NCBI RefSeq assembly: GCF_025574485.1
Contig: NZ_JAOBPO010000002.1
Location: forward strand, 622,501 to 686,500
Length of the DNA: 64,000 nt
From: Kordiimonas aquimaris
GTDB lineage: Bacteria; Pseudomonadota; Alphaproteobacteria; Sphingomonadales; Kordiimonadaceae
Direction: 5' to 3'
In this document: one piece after another, positions 27,678-36,678 of the stretch
Layout of the letters: the number at the start of each line of letters is the position of its first letter
Position numbering within the stretch: position 1 is the first letter of the stretch
Translations under genes and position numbers: made by a program
The notes under the pieces: model-generated
Told to the model about the DNA's origin: nothing
The model's input: only the letters and a program-made list of their open reading frames with translations
Databases searched by the model: none

Positions 27678-28161
27678 TGTTAAGAGGTTTTGCACTGCTG
27701 GAAACATTAACCAGTTTCCACTCACCAGTTCGTTTCGACCAAACCTGTGTGCCTGCACCTGCAGCTTTCACAATGTCACCGTTCGTTAAAACAACTTCAG
27801 CTGTATATTCATTCACCAGAACTGCGGTGTTTTTATCAATTACATCAATTTTAACATTGTCAAATTGAAGATCATTGTATCGTTCTACATATGCGACCTG
27901 AGGCATATATATTTCTTGAAACACAGCGAAAGAATGTAAGACCGTGCCATCTTCGTTAAGGGCGGTGTATTTTTCCGTGTCGAAGTAAGAAAAGTAACGC
28001 GCGTGATCCAGCGTTTTAGATGCTTCCACTAACCCAAGAAAGGCCTGATTTACTTCGCTGGTAACTTGGATTTCTTGTTCTTGCGTAAATGAGGTTTTGT
28101 CTGCGCTACATGCTGCAAGCGTGAGCAAGCACAGGAAGGCAATGCAGTTAATTTTTATCAT
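27670..28161 (-). CDS. Small lipoprotein with NTF2/SnoaL-like domain
   Basis: The 163-residue product begins with a lipoprotein signal (LLTLAAC lipobox). The remainder has the layout of SnoaL/DUF4440 NTF2-like domains: a helix around VNQAFLGLVEASKTLDHARY, then YFDTEKYTALNEDGTVL, and strands ending in AGAGTQVWSKRTGEWKLVNV. These cone-shaped domains can bind small hydrophobic ligands, and many have no catalytic role. The start at 28161 gives the lipobox; a longer frame starts 30 bases upstream. It begins 7 bases after the stop of the DUF1304 gene, so the two are probably coupled. Confidence 0.7.
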   Translation of the reverse strand: MIKINCIAFLCLLTLAACSADKTSFTQEQEIQVTSEVNQAFLGLVEASKTLDHARYFSYFDTEKYTALNEDGTVLHSFAVFQEIYMPQVAYVERYNDLQFDNVKIDVIDKNTAVLVNEYTAEVVLTNGDIVKAAGAGTQVWSKRTGEWKLVNVSSSAKPLNIK

Positions 28162-28168
28162 ATAATCT

Positions 28169-28570
28169 TTACTCTGAAGGTGTCTGGTCAAGATGTGTGT
28201 CAGCAGCTTTAGACTGTTTATTTACAACATAAACAATAATGAACGCTAGAAAAGCTGGGAGGCCTTGTACAAATATGATTGTGATGCCTGCAGTCAATCC
28301 GCCGTAAACACCTGCAACGATAACACATGATAAAAAGAAGAGCTTCAAGTCCGCGCGTTTTGAAAACAGCGCCCAAATAAGACCGGCGGCCAAGAAGCCA
28401 TTGTAAAGGCCTTGATTGGCTGCGAGGGTGGCTGTTGCCTCGGCAAATTCAGGTGTTGTGCCAAAAGTGTTCATGCCAATTGGTTGTTTCCACAGAAACA
28501 TTTCTAAAACAAGAAACCAGATATGTTCCAGTGCAACAATGCCGGTCATGATATTTGCAAGAGATTTCAT
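28169..28570 (-). CDS. DUF1304-family membrane protein
   Basis: The 133-residue protein has four hydrophobic segments and the family pattern: N-terminal IMTGIVALEHIWFLVLEMFLW, split as VALEHIWF and LEMFLW, and ANQGLYNGFLAAGLIW in the middle, ending in AGVYGGLTAGITIIFVQGLP and a short tail. DUF1304 proteins are uncharacterised small inner-membrane proteins of about this length. It sits between the GFA protein and the small lipoprotein on the same strand. Confidence 0.85.
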   Translation of the reverse strand: MKSLANIMTGIVALEHIWFLVLEMFLWKQPIGMNTFGTTPEFAEATATLAANQGLYNGFLAAGLIWALFSKRADLKLFFLSCVIVAGVYGGLTAGITIIFVQGLPAFLAFIIVYVVNKQSKAADTHLDQTPSE

Positions 28571-28607
28571 GGAGGCCTCTTTTTATCAGGTGATTAATGG
28601 AATGAAG

Positions 28608-29048
28608 TTATAACCCCACGTCCCAGCAGTCTTTGATCACAACTTTATTGATCCAGATATCAGCCCAGCGGTCTTTCTTTTCCTGCGGTGACAGATTTTG
28701 TGGGTCGCTCGGTGTAGCTGGCGGGAATGCGCTGCGTTCCAACATTACATTGGCGTTAATTGCTCCCTTGCGGCTACCATCAATATCGCAGGTTACGGCA
28801 GGGACAACACCGCAGCGCTGGCAAAGCCAAAGGCGTGCTGTTTCGCTGCCTTGCTCAAACAAGTTAATCGCCGCTTCGTTTTGAATTTCAATTTCAAGCA
28901 GTGCATCAGGCGTTGATACCCATGCGGCGCCATGCATGGTGCAAAAATTGCAGCCACATGCGCGGGGTGTAAGTTCTGAAAGTGGGCTTTCGGTTGTCAC
29001 TGTCACTGTAATATTACCACAATAACAACTGCCTTGATGTGCATTCAT
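28608..29048 (-). CDS. GFA/CENP-V-fold zinc protein
   Basis: This 146-residue protein contains the cysteine pattern of the GFA (glutathione-dependent formaldehyde-activating) family: GSCYCGNI, ACGCNFCTMHG and LCQRCGVVP, which bind one or two zinc ions. The family fold is shared with S-(hydroxymethyl)glutathione synthase, but most members have unproven roles. The ATG chosen at 29048 has only a weak GGGAT upstream; an in-frame GTG is five codons earlier. Together with the DUF1304 gene 37 bases downstream it may form a small operon. Confidence 0.82.
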   Translation of the reverse strand: MNAHQGSCYCGNITVTVTTESPLSELTPRACGCNFCTMHGAAWVSTPDALLEIEIQNEAAINLFEQGSETARLWLCQRCGVVPAVTCDIDGSRKGAINANVMLERSAFPPATPSDPQNLSPQEKKDRWADIWINKVVIKDCWDVGL

Positions 29049-29212
29049 CTGATCATATCCCACTGTTCACCGAATAGTTGACACTATAGGGGGAATTCCC
29101 TCTGTTCAATAGCGTTAAATCTGCTAAGAAAGGGCCAATTGCTGCCGCTTTGTTCGGTTCAGTATCAATTGTATTAAAAATTCGGTCCATACGAAGATAC
29201 CCGGAGGATAGA

Positions 29213-29965
29213 ATGGCAGGCCATTCCAAGTTTAAAAACATCATGTATCGCAAGGGCGCACAAGATAAGAAGCGCTCAAAAATGTTCTCTAAATTCAGCC
29301 GTGAAATCACGGTGGCTGCCAAAATGGGCGGTTCGGATATGGATAGCAATCCGCGGCTTCGTTTGGCTGTGGCAACAGCGCGCGCGCAGAGCATGCCGAA
29401 AGACAACATTGAACGTGCAATCGCAAAAGCCGACGGCGGTGATGCTGAAAACTATGATGAAATGCGCTACGAGGGTTACGGCCCAAACGGTATCGGCGTT
29501 ATTGTTGAAACATTGACTGATAACCGTAATCGCACAGCGTCTGACGTTAGAACGATTTTCGCTAAAGCTGGTGGTAACTTGGGTGAAAGCGGCTGTGTTG
29601 GTTTCATGTTTGACCGTGTTGGTGAAATTACTTATCCCGGCAGTGTCGCTGATGCGGATACTATGTTTGAAGCTGCATTAGAGGCTGGCGCCGATGAAGT
29701 GGAAAGTGATGAGGACGGTCATGCGATTTATACGCAAGACAGCGACCTTCATTCAGTCGTGTCCGCACTTGCTAGTGAATTAGGCAGCGAGGCTGAGTCA
29801 GCTAAATTAATATTCAAGCCAAAAGAGCCACTCGTGTTGGACCAAGAAGGCGCGGAGAAAATGATGCGCCTGATTGATACGCTTGAAGACAATGATGATG
29901 TGCAGACGGTGTTTGGTAATTATGATATTCCAGATGATGTGATGGAAGCGTTGGCACAAGAATAA
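29213..29965 (+). CDS. yebC: YebC/PmpR-family protein
   Basis: The 250-residue protein starts at the ATG following GGAGGA and shows the family's invariant opening [14 protein letters not shown], then [16 protein letters not shown] and [14 protein letters not shown], with the acidic C-terminal domain. YebC proteins act as transcription regulators or as translation factors that relieve ribosome stalling at polyprolines. It directly precedes ruvC, the usual bacterial arrangement, so it is probably co-transcribed with ruvCAB. A longer frame begins at 29150. Confidence 0.96.
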   Translation: MAGHSKFKNIMYRKGAQDKKRSKMFSKFSREITVAAKMGGSDMDSNPRLRLAVATARAQSMPKDNIERAIAKADGGDAENYDEMRYEGYGPNGIGVIVETLTDNRNRTASDVRTIFAKAGGNLGESGCVGFMFDRVGEITYPGSVADADTMFEAALEAGADEVESDEDGHAIYTQDSDLHSVVSALASELGSEAESAKLIFKPKEPLVLDQEGAEKMMRLIDTLEDNDDVQTVFGNYDIPDDVMEALAQE

Positions 29966-29987
29966 TACGAGTTTCCGAGGAGTAGAT

Positions 29988-30485
29988 ATGCGCTTGATTG
30001 GGCTGGATCCGGGGTTGCAGAAAACCGGCTGGGGCGTTGTAGACGCTGAAGGCAACCGGCTCCGTCATGTTGCGAACGGCGTTGTTGCATCTGATCCGAA
30101 GAAAACGCTGGCTGAAAGGCTTGTTCAGCTTCATGACGGCCTGTCTGAAGTGTTAAAAATATGGCAGCCACATTCTTGCGCAGTTGAAGAAACATTCGTT
30201 AACAAAAACCCAACTTCCACACTCAAGCTTGGGCAGGCGCGTGGTATCGCGCTTTTGGTGCCGTCGATGGCAGGTATCAGTGTGGCTGAATATACGCCGA
30301 ACCATGTGAAAAAGTCGGTGGTCGGTGCAGGGCATGCTGCGAAAGAACAAGTTGACGCTATGGTGCAAATATTGTTGCCGGGTGTGGAAATAAATGGGCC
30401 TGATGCCGCAGACGCTCTTGCAGTTGCGATTTGTCATGCGCATCATGTGGGAACAGCTGAAAATATCAGAAAGGTTGCCCGTTGA
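29988..30485 (+). CDS. ruvC: Holliday junction endonuclease RuvC
   Basis: The 165-residue RNase-H-fold resolvase keeps the acidic catalytic residues Asp7 (GLDPGL), Glu67 (AVEETF), Asp139 and Asp142 (GPDAADALA). It cleaves Holliday junctions made mobile by RuvAB. CGAGGAG precedes the ATG, and the stop overlaps the ruvA start. Confidence 0.97.
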   Translation: MRLIGLDPGLQKTGWGVVDAEGNRLRHVANGVVASDPKKTLAERLVQLHDGLSEVLKIWQPHSCAVEETFVNKNPTSTLKLGQARGIALLVPSMAGISVAEYTPNHVKKSVVGAGHAAKEQVDAMVQILLPGVEINGPDAADALAVAICHAHHVGTAENIRKVAR

Positions 30486-31108
30486 TTGCAAAGTTAAAAG
30501 GCATACTCGATAGTGCCGGTGAAGACTGGTTGATCATTGACGTAGGCGGTGTTGGTTACATTGCGCATGGTTCATCAAGAACGCTGGGCAGTATGCCGCG
30601 TGCGGGTGAAGCTGTTGGTATTCACATTGAAACTGTGGTGCGTGAAGATGCAATAACACTGTATGCTTTTGCCGATATTGAAGAGCGTGACCTGTTTCGC
30701 CTGCTTACCAGCGTGCAAGGTGTTGGTGCAAAGGTAGCTCTTGCTATACTTTCTGCGTTGTCGCCAACAGACCTGCAAAATGCAATCGCCGCTCAGGACA
30801 AAACCGCAGTGTCACGTGCCAAAGGTGTAGGGCCAAAAGTTGCCACGCGTATTGTGACAGAACTCAAAGACAAAGTAACAGGTTTGATATTCAAACCTAA
30901 GGGCGTTCAAGTGTCTCAAGCTGCGGCATCAGACCAAAATATGGGCGGCAATGCTGCGCTTGCGGATGCGGTTTCTGCCCTTGTTAACTTGGGCTACAAG
31001 CCGGTTGATGCTCACGGTGCTGTTGCGCGTGCTATGAACGACCTCGGCGAAGATGCCAGCGTTGATGCATTGGTTCCTGCTGCGCTTAAGGAGCTTAGTA
31101 TCCTATGA
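30482..31108 (+). CDS. ruvA: Holliday junction DNA-binding protein RuvA
   Basis: The 208-residue protein opens with the usual [10 protein letters not shown], has the OB domain and helix-hairpin-helix pairs ([15 protein letters not shown] and [14 protein letters not shown]), and a C-terminal RuvB-binding domain ([15 protein letters not shown] onward). It tetramerises on four-way junctions. The start is a TTG preceded by AAAGG and overlapping the ruvC stop by three bases, so the two are translationally coupled. Confidence 0.97.
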   Translation: MIAKLKGILDSAGEDWLIIDVGGVGYIAHGSSRTLGSMPRAGEAVGIHIETVVREDAITLYAFADIEERDLFRLLTSVQGVGAKVALAILSALSPTDLQNAIAAQDKTAVSRAKGVGPKVATRIVTELKDKVTGLIFKPKGVQVSQAAASDQNMGGNAALADAVSALVNLGYKPVDAHGAVARAMNDLGEDASVDALVPAALKELSIL

Positions 31109-32154
31109 ACGATGCGTCTGAAAGAGTAGTGCAAGGTGAAGAAGCACTGGGCGATGTTATTGATGGCGGTTTGCGCCCTCAAACACTTAATGAGTTCATC
31201 GGACAGCAACAAGCCCGTGAAAACCTACATGTGTTTATTGAAGCAGCGCGGACACGTGGTGAGGCAATGGATCATGTATTGTTCTTTGGTCCGCCTGGTT
31301 TAGGCAAAACGACACTTGCGCAGATTGTCGCGCGCGAACTGGGTGTTAATTTCCGCGCAACATCTGGTCCGGTAATTTCAAAAGCCGGCGACCTGGCGGC
31401 GATTTTAACTAATTTGCAAGACCGTGATGTACTGTTCATTGATGAAATTCATAGATTGAATCCGGCGGTGGAGGAAATTCTTTACCCGGCAATGGAAGAC
31501 TTTCAGCTCGATCTCATTATCGGTGAAGGGCCAGCTGCTCGCTCGGTACGTATTGATCTGCCAAAGTTCACATTGGTGGGTGCAACCACGCGTTCGGGCC
31601 TGATTACCAAGCCGCTGCGTGACCGTTTTGGTATCCCAACACGACTAGAGTTTTATACCACCGAAGAATTAACAGAAGTAGTGAGGCGCGGCGCACGTTT
31701 GCTTGAGTTAAATATGAGCGAAGACGGTGCACGTGAGGTGGCTTCAAGATCGCGGGGAACACCACGGATTGCCGGACGTTTGCTGAGGCGTGTGCGTGAT
31801 TTTGCACTTGTTGCAGAACGAGATACGGTTGATGCAGTGGCGGCTGACGCAGCATTGACGCGCCTACAGGTTGATAATTTAGGCCTTGATACGATGGATC
31901 GGCGGTATTTGATGTGTATCGGTGATACCTACACAGGCGGTCCTGTTGGTATTGAAACATTGGCTGCCGCGCTATCAGAGCCACGTGACGCTATTGAAGA
32001 TATAATTGAGCCATACCTGATGCAGGTTGGGCTCGTGCAGCGCACTCCGCGCGGCCGGATGCTCTCTCCTGATGGCTGGAAGCATATCAACCTAACGCCG
32101 CCTCCATCTCAGGGTGTTGATGGGCAGATGAATTTGCTTGGGGGTAATAAATGA
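31105..32154 (+). CDS. ruvB: Holliday junction branch-migration helicase RuvB
   Basis: A 349-residue AAA+ motor with Walker [10 protein letters not shown] at 62-70, Walker B FIDEIHRL (Asp113-Glu114), sensor I (GATTRSG), sensor II ([12 protein letters not shown]) and a C-terminal winged helix. Its length and motifs are standard. It overlaps ruvA by ATGA (31105-31108) and ybgC by ATGA (32151-32154). Confidence 0.98.
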   Translation: MNDASERVVQGEEALGDVIDGGLRPQTLNEFIGQQQARENLHVFIEAARTRGEAMDHVLFFGPPGLGKTTLAQIVARELGVNFRATSGPVISKAGDLAAILTNLQDRDVLFIDEIHRLNPAVEEILYPAMEDFQLDLIIGEGPAARSVRIDLPKFTLVGATTRSGLITKPLRDRFGIPTRLEFYTTEELTEVVRRGARLLELNMSEDGAREVASRSRGTPRIAGRLLRRVRDFALVAERDTVDAVAADAALTRLQVDNLGLDTMDRRYLMCIGDTYTGGPVGIETLAAALSEPRDAIEDIIEPYLMQVGLVQRTPRGRMLSPDGWKHINLTPPPSQGVDGQMNLLGGNK

Positions 32155-32621
32155 TTGGTAATCTCAGCGAAGGCGTTTGGAAAAATGGCATTTTTCATTT
32201 TCCGATGCGTGTTTATTACGAAGACACGGACGTTGGTGGCATGATGTATCATGCGCGTTATGTCAGTTTTTTTGAACGCGTACGTACAGAAAGCATTCGC
32301 GGTAGCGCCGCGGACGTGGACACGCTTTTTGAGTTAACCGAGGTTGAAGGTGGGCCGTTAACTTACGTAGTGAGTAAGTTAAACCTATCATACCATCGTC
32401 AGGCAAAAATCGGTGATGTGCTTGTTGGTCATAGTATGGTCACAAAAGTACGCGCAGCTGCCATTGAAGTAAAACAGTGGATTACATGCAATGATGCTTT
32501 GGTAACTGAAGCTGAAGTTCTGGTCGCTGTTATTGGAAATGATGGACGTCCGCGTCGCTGGACACCCGCTGCTAAAGCGTGCTGGCAAGAATGGCATGCG
32601 GCTGCTAGCGCATCAACGTAA
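32151..32621 (+). CDS. ybgC: YbgC-type acyl-CoA thioesterase of the Tol-Pal operon
   Basis: The 156-residue hot-dog-fold protein carries the signature [18 protein letters not shown], including Asp27 and His34, the residues equivalent to E. coli YbgC Asp18 and His25. It hydrolyses acyl-CoA thioesters and is thought to link phospholipid metabolism to Tol-Pal. It couples ruvB to tolQ in one transcript. Confidence 0.95.
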   Translation: MIGNLSEGVWKNGIFHFPMRVYYEDTDVGGMMYHARYVSFFERVRTESIRGSAADVDTLFELTEVEGGPLTYVVSKLNLSYHRQAKIGDVLVGHSMVTKVRAAAIEVKQWITCNDALVTEAEVLVAVIGNDGRPRRWTPAAKACWQEWHAAASAST

Positions 32622-32639
32622 GGTTTTGAGGAGATAAAC

Positions 32640-33386
32640 ATGCAGGACCAGTCGGTTAACGAAGTTGTGACACAAGCTGTGCAGTCTGCAGAACTTGGTG
32701 GCAATGCGCCGGATTTTTCGCTCATCGGCATGTTTGCGCAGGCTGAGTTTATTGTTCAACTTGTTATGATTATGTTGATTGCGGCAAGTATTTGGGGGTG
32801 GTCGATTATTTTTAATACGTGGCAACGTGTTAAGGATGCGCGCGCTAAGGCAGATGAATTTGAAGACACTTTTTGGTCGGGCAGCTCACTGGATGAATTA
32901 TATAATTCGATCAAACATGCTCCAGACCACCCGCTTGCAGCCGTTTTTGTTGCGGCTATGCGTGAATGGCAACGTAGTCTTGGCTCGATAGGTTCACGTT
33001 TCGATAAGGGCACAGCGCAAGACCGGATCAATAAAGTGATGCATGTAACCACAACCCGCGAGATGGACCGTCTTGAAGGGCAGGTTGGTTACTTGGCAAC
33101 CATCGGTTCTGCCTCGCCTTTTGTAGGCCTCTTTGGGACGGTTTGGGGGATCATGAATAGTTTTACAGCTATCGCGGTAGCGTCTGATACATCGCTTGCA
33201 ACTGTCGCACCCGGCATTGCAGAAGCATTGCTTGCAACGGCTCTTGGTCTGGTTGCTGCGATCCCTTCGGTGATCGCTTACAATAAATTGTCTACCGACT
33301 TAGGGCGCTACGCGGGCCGAGTTGAAGGTTTTTCGGATGAATTTGCTGCCATCCTGTCGCGCCAACTTGATGAGCGAGATAGCTAA
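32640..33386 (+). CDS. tolQ: Tol-Pal energy-transducing protein TolQ
   Basis: The 248-residue membrane protein has an N-terminal transmembrane helix (FIVQLVMIMLIAASIWGWSI) and two more in the C-terminal half (VGLFGTVWGIMNSF and APGIAEALLATALGLVAAIP). It forms the proton channel with TolR. GAGGAG precedes the ATG. The stop overlaps the tolR start. Confidence 0.97.
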   Translation: MQDQSVNEVVTQAVQSAELGGNAPDFSLIGMFAQAEFIVQLVMIMLIAASIWGWSIIFNTWQRVKDARAKADEFEDTFWSGSSLDELYNSIKHAPDHPLAAVFVAAMREWQRSLGSIGSRFDKGTAQDRINKVMHVTTTREMDRLEGQVGYLATIGSASPFVGLFGTVWGIMNSFTAIAVASDTSLATVAPGIAEALLATALGLVAAIPSVIAYNKLSTDLGRYAGRVEGFSDEFAAILSRQLDERDS

Positions 33387-33823
33387 TGGGTGCTTCTGTA
33401 ACAGGTGGTGGAGGTCGTGGTTCTGGTGGCAGGCGCAACAAGTATCGCCCAATGGCAGAAATTAATGTTACGCCGTTTGTTGATGTCATGTTGGTGTTGT
33501 TGATTGTATTTATGGTGGCCGCACCGCTGTTGACGGCTGGTGTGCAGGTGGATTTGCCAAAAGCGCAAGCAAGGCCACTACCGCAAGATTCGAAACCGCT
33601 TGAAGTGACGATTGATCAAAATGGTGCCATATTTCTTGCGGACACTGCAATTCGCATAGAAGAGTTGGTGCCTCGGCTCACTGCTATTGCGGGTAATAGT
33701 CGTGATACGCGCATTTATGTGCGCGGAGATACAAAGCTTGATTATGGTCAGGTAATGCAAGTGATTGGTGTGATTAATGGTGCTGGTTTTACCCGTGTTG
33801 CACTTATTGCTGAACAACGATAA
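33386..33823 (+). CDS. tolR: Tol-Pal energy-transducing protein TolR
   Basis: The 145-residue protein has a single N-terminal membrane helix (FVDVMLVLLIVFMVAAPLL) containing the conserved proton-relay aspartate in VTPFVDVMLVLL, then a periplasmic domain with GDTKLDYGQVMQVIGVINGAG. The N-terminus is unusually rich in Gly/Arg (GGGGRGSGGRR). It begins on the A of the tolQ stop. Confidence 0.96.
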   Translation: MGASVTGGGGRGSGGRRNKYRPMAEINVTPFVDVMLVLLIVFMVAAPLLTAGVQVDLPKAQARPLPQDSKPLEVTIDQNGAIFLADTAIRIEELVPRLTAIAGNSRDTRIYVRGDTKLDYGQVMQVIGVINGAGFTRVALIAEQR

Positions 33824-33849
33824 CCACAAATAAGATAGCACAGATAAAG

Positions 33850-34728
33850 GTGAAGCTAGGAGTGAAACTGGGAACGGAACAATCTGGATGGATGATGTCT
33901 TCGGCGCTGCATATAGGTGTTGTTGTCATTGCTGTTGTTGGATTGCCTAATTTTTCTCGACCACGCCCGGCGCCGCCGCCGCCAATTGCTATTGAATTCG
34001 TGAAAATCGCCGAAGAAACACGTGTTGTTGCACCGAAAGCTGAAGAAGAACAACAGCAGACAGAAGTTAAACCGCAACCGACGTTTGCCGCGGCAGAGCC
34101 GACCGCTAGCGCGCCAGCAGATGCTGTACCGTTACCTGACAAGGCTCCACCCAAAAAGGTGACACCTGCACCGAAGCCAAAACCTAAACCGCAAGTGTCA
34201 CAAAATACGCAGCTAGCAAACAGGATTGTTCCAAGGGCTAAACCACGCCCACCTTCGCGGTTACGTAATGTTTCTGCATTGATTGATCGCGCCATCAAGG
34301 AAGAACGTGAAAAAGCACCTGAGGCCGACAAGAAAAAAGAAGAAACAAAAAAAACTGAAGCGCCCGAAAAGAAACCGGATTTGCTGCGTTCTTTACGCGG
34401 CACTGTAGCGACAGCATCTTTGATGGATGCCTTAAGGCGGAAGGTTGAGGAAAATTGGTCTTTTCCCGGCGGAGCCAAGGGTATCGACACAATGCAGGTT
34501 ACTATTCGTATTCATATACGGCCTGATGGATCTTTCTCACGTGCACCTGAGTTCTTAAATGCCGGCAATTTGAATGATCCGGATCGCGCGTTCTTTCGCA
34601 TTTTTGCTGAAAGTGCTCGCCGGGCAGTGTTGTTGAGTGAACCGTTTAGTGAAGCAGCGCAGCACTTAGATGCGAGCCAAAAATATATAGATTTTAATTT
34701 CAACGGTGCTGAGTTTGCCGGTGGCTAA
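33850..34728 (+). CDS. tolA: TolA-like energy transducer
   Basis: About 292 residues: a short N-terminus, one membrane helix (SSALHIGVVVIAVVGLP), a long Pro/Lys/Glu/Ala-rich linker, and a C-terminal TonB/TolA-like domain (MDALRRKVEENWSFPGGAKG and VTIRIHIRPDGSFS). It spans the periplasm between TolQR and Pal/porins. The start is ambiguous: GTG at 33850 and GTG at 33862 begin two copies of a 12-base near-repeat; the second has AAAGGTG at better spacing. Confidence 0.92.
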   Translation: MKLGVKLGTEQSGWMMSSALHIGVVVIAVVGLPNFSRPRPAPPPPIAIEFVKIAEETRVVAPKAEEEQQQTEVKPQPTFAAAEPTASAPADAVPLPDKAPPKKVTPAPKPKPKPQVSQNTQLANRIVPRAKPRPPSRLRNVSALIDRAIKEEREKAPEADKKKEETKKTEAPEKKPDLLRSLRGTVATASLMDALRRKVEENWSFPGGAKGIDTMQVTIRIHIRPDGSFSRAPEFLNAGNLNDPDRAFFRIFAESARRAVLLSEPFSEAAQHLDASQKYIDFNFNGAEFAGG

Positions 34729-34746
34729 TGTGAGGATACATAATCG

Positions 34747-36111
34747 ATGACTGCGTCTTTATTACTGAAAAGACTGACTTATGTGCTTGCGGCTTGTTTA
34801 GTGATAACACTGCAAGCAACTGCACAATTGAAGGTGGATGTGAGCAGAGGGCGTGTGGACCCAGTGCCAATTGCTATTCCTGATTTTGTGCCAGTTCAAA
34901 ATGTAGAGACATCGGCTGGTAACTTATCAGATATCGGTGCCAGTATATCTCAAGTAGTAACGAGCAACCTCGTTTCAACAGGTCTTTTTCGGGCGATTGA
35001 TCAAAGTGCCTTCATCGAGAAGCTAACAGCAGCCCCTACAAGGCCTCGTTTCGCAGCATGGCGACCATTAGCTGCGCAAGCGCTGGTTGCCGGACGCATT
35101 GAATTGTTACCAAATGGAAACCTGCGCGTTGAATTCAGGTTGTGGGATATTGTTGGCGAACTTCAAATGGAAGGCGTTGGCTATAATACGCCAGCGTCAA
35201 ATTGGCGTCGTATAGCGCATGTTATTTCTGATCGTATTTATTCCAGACTTACTGGCGAAGATGGCTATTTTGATACCCGGATTGTTTATATCGCTGAACA
35301 AGGTGAACCTTTGAACCGTACTAAACGCCTTGCAATCATGGATCAAGACGGTGCTAACCAGCAGTTTCTGACTGATGGTAGTTTTTTGGTGTTAACACCC
35401 CGGTTTAGCCCTAATCGTCAAGAAATAACATTCCTGAGCTATTTCGATAATAAACCACGCGTGTATTTGTTTAATATTCTGTCTAACCGTTTTGAAGTGC
35501 TGGGTGATTTCCCCAATATGACGTTTGCGCCGCGCTTTTCACCGGATGGTAATTTTGTTGTTATGACACTGGCTGAGGACGGTAACTCAGACATTTACGT
35601 TATGGATCTTCGCACGCGTGAAGTGCGCCGGTTAACGGATGACCCTGGTATTGATACATCACCGTCATATTCACCGGACGGCACGAAAATTGTGTTCAAC
35701 TCCGACCGTGGTGGGTCGCAACAAATATATGTCATGAACGCTGATGGTAGTGACGTACACCGTATATCTTTTGGACGAGGGCGTTATGCAACACCAGTGT
35801 GGTCACCGCGGGGTGACTTGATTGCGTTCACAAAAATTGGTGACCGCAAGTTCCGTATTGGTGTGATGCGCACAGATGGTAAAGGTGAACGGCTGTTAAC
35901 AGATGCTTATCAAGATGAAGGGCCAACATGGTCGCCGAATGGTCGTGTATTGATGTTCTTCCGTACTCCGCCATATGATGCGCAAGGTCGTGGCGGCAAG
36001 CCATCGCTCTGGTCTGTTGATTTGACAGGGTATAACGAGCGGCAGGTGCCCACGCCCTATGATGCCTCAGACCCTGCTTGGTCACCACCACTGCCGGTGA
36101 CTAGCAGGTAA
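34747..36111 (+). CDS. tolB: Tol-Pal periplasmic beta-propeller protein TolB
   Basis: The 454-residue protein has a signal peptide (about 1-26), a TolB N-terminal domain with [10 protein letters not shown], and a six-bladed propeller built from repeats such as [29 protein letters not shown] and [13 protein letters not shown]. TolB binds Pal and colicin/OMP peptides. GAGG precedes the ATG. Pal normally follows; here the next gene is an unrelated NTF2-like protein that starts on the A of the tolB stop. Confidence 0.96.
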   Translation: MTASLLLKRLTYVLAACLVITLQATAQLKVDVSRGRVDPVPIAIPDFVPVQNVETSAGNLSDIGASISQVVTSNLVSTGLFRAIDQSAFIEKLTAAPTRPRFAAWRPLAAQALVAGRIELLPNGNLRVEFRLWDIVGELQMEGVGYNTPASNWRRIAHVISDRIYSRLTGEDGYFDTRIVYIAEQGEPLNRTKRLAIMDQDGANQQFLTDGSFLVLTPRFSPNRQEITFLSYFDNKPRVYLFNILSNRFEVLGDFPNMTFAPRFSPDGNFVVMTLAEDGNSDIYVMDLRTREVRRLTDDPGIDTSPSYSPDGTKIVFNSDRGGSQQIYVMNADGSDVHRISFGRGRYATPVWSPRGDLIAFTKIGDRKFRIGVMRTDGKGERLLTDAYQDEGPTWSPNGRVLMFFRTPPYDAQGRGGKPSLWSVDLTGYNERQVPTPYDASDPAWSPPLPVTSR

Positions 36112-36533
36112 TGCCATCTTTTGATGAGACAGTTGCTGCACAAGTGAGAATGCTTGAGGCAGGACAAGTGCTTGAGGCATTAGATCATTTCTTTGCTGAT
36201 TATGGTGTGATGTATTCAAACGGTGCAATTTTCGGCGAAGGTATCGCCGCCTGCCGCGATAAGCAGAAGCCATTCATTACATCTGCCAAGAATGTGCAGG
36301 GTGTCATCACGGATTTATATATAGATAAACACAGTGAATTTTGCGTTTTTCGCAACCAGACCACTTATCTGGATGGGGACGACGAGCAGCAGAAAATTGA
36401 CGGTATACATGTTCAGATGTGGACACAGGGAAAGGTTGCCATCGAATGGTATTATTCAGGGGAACCAATGGAAGGTATGATCGCACGAGGTATCCTGACT
36501 GACCCCGCTCATATTCTTGAGCTTACCGGCTAA
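36111..36533 (+). CDS. NTF2/SnoaL-like cytoplasmic protein
   Basis: The 140-residue protein has no signal peptide and looks like a SnoaL-type NTF2 domain: an amphipathic helix (AAQVRMLEAGQVLEALDHFF), YGVMYSNG, the strand FRNQTTYL and a terminal IEWYYSGEPMEGMI. It overlaps tolB by one base (TAATG), so it is probably translated from the tol transcript, in the place normally taken by pal. Function unknown. Confidence 0.7.
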   Translation: MPSFDETVAAQVRMLEAGQVLEALDHFFADYGVMYSNGAIFGEGIAACRDKQKPFITSAKNVQGVITDLYIDKHSEFCVFRNQTTYLDGDDEQQKIDGIHVQMWTQGKVAIEWYYSGEPMEGMIARGILTDPAHILELTG

Positions 36534-36678
36534 GCTACACCAAATTTAACCTCTATGATCATTATACTGTAATGACTTGCCTGATCAGATTGCATGTAGA
36601 ATACTCGCTTTGATGTACCTGCGTTCATGGGGGAGTGCATTGTGCAAGAAATAAATTCGGTCAAAAGGGGATGTTCGA

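Noticed and set aside
33804-34490. A 228-codon minus-strand Gly/Ala/Ser-rich frame opposite tolA
   Set aside because: Low-complexity shadow of the TolA Pro/Lys/Glu linker.
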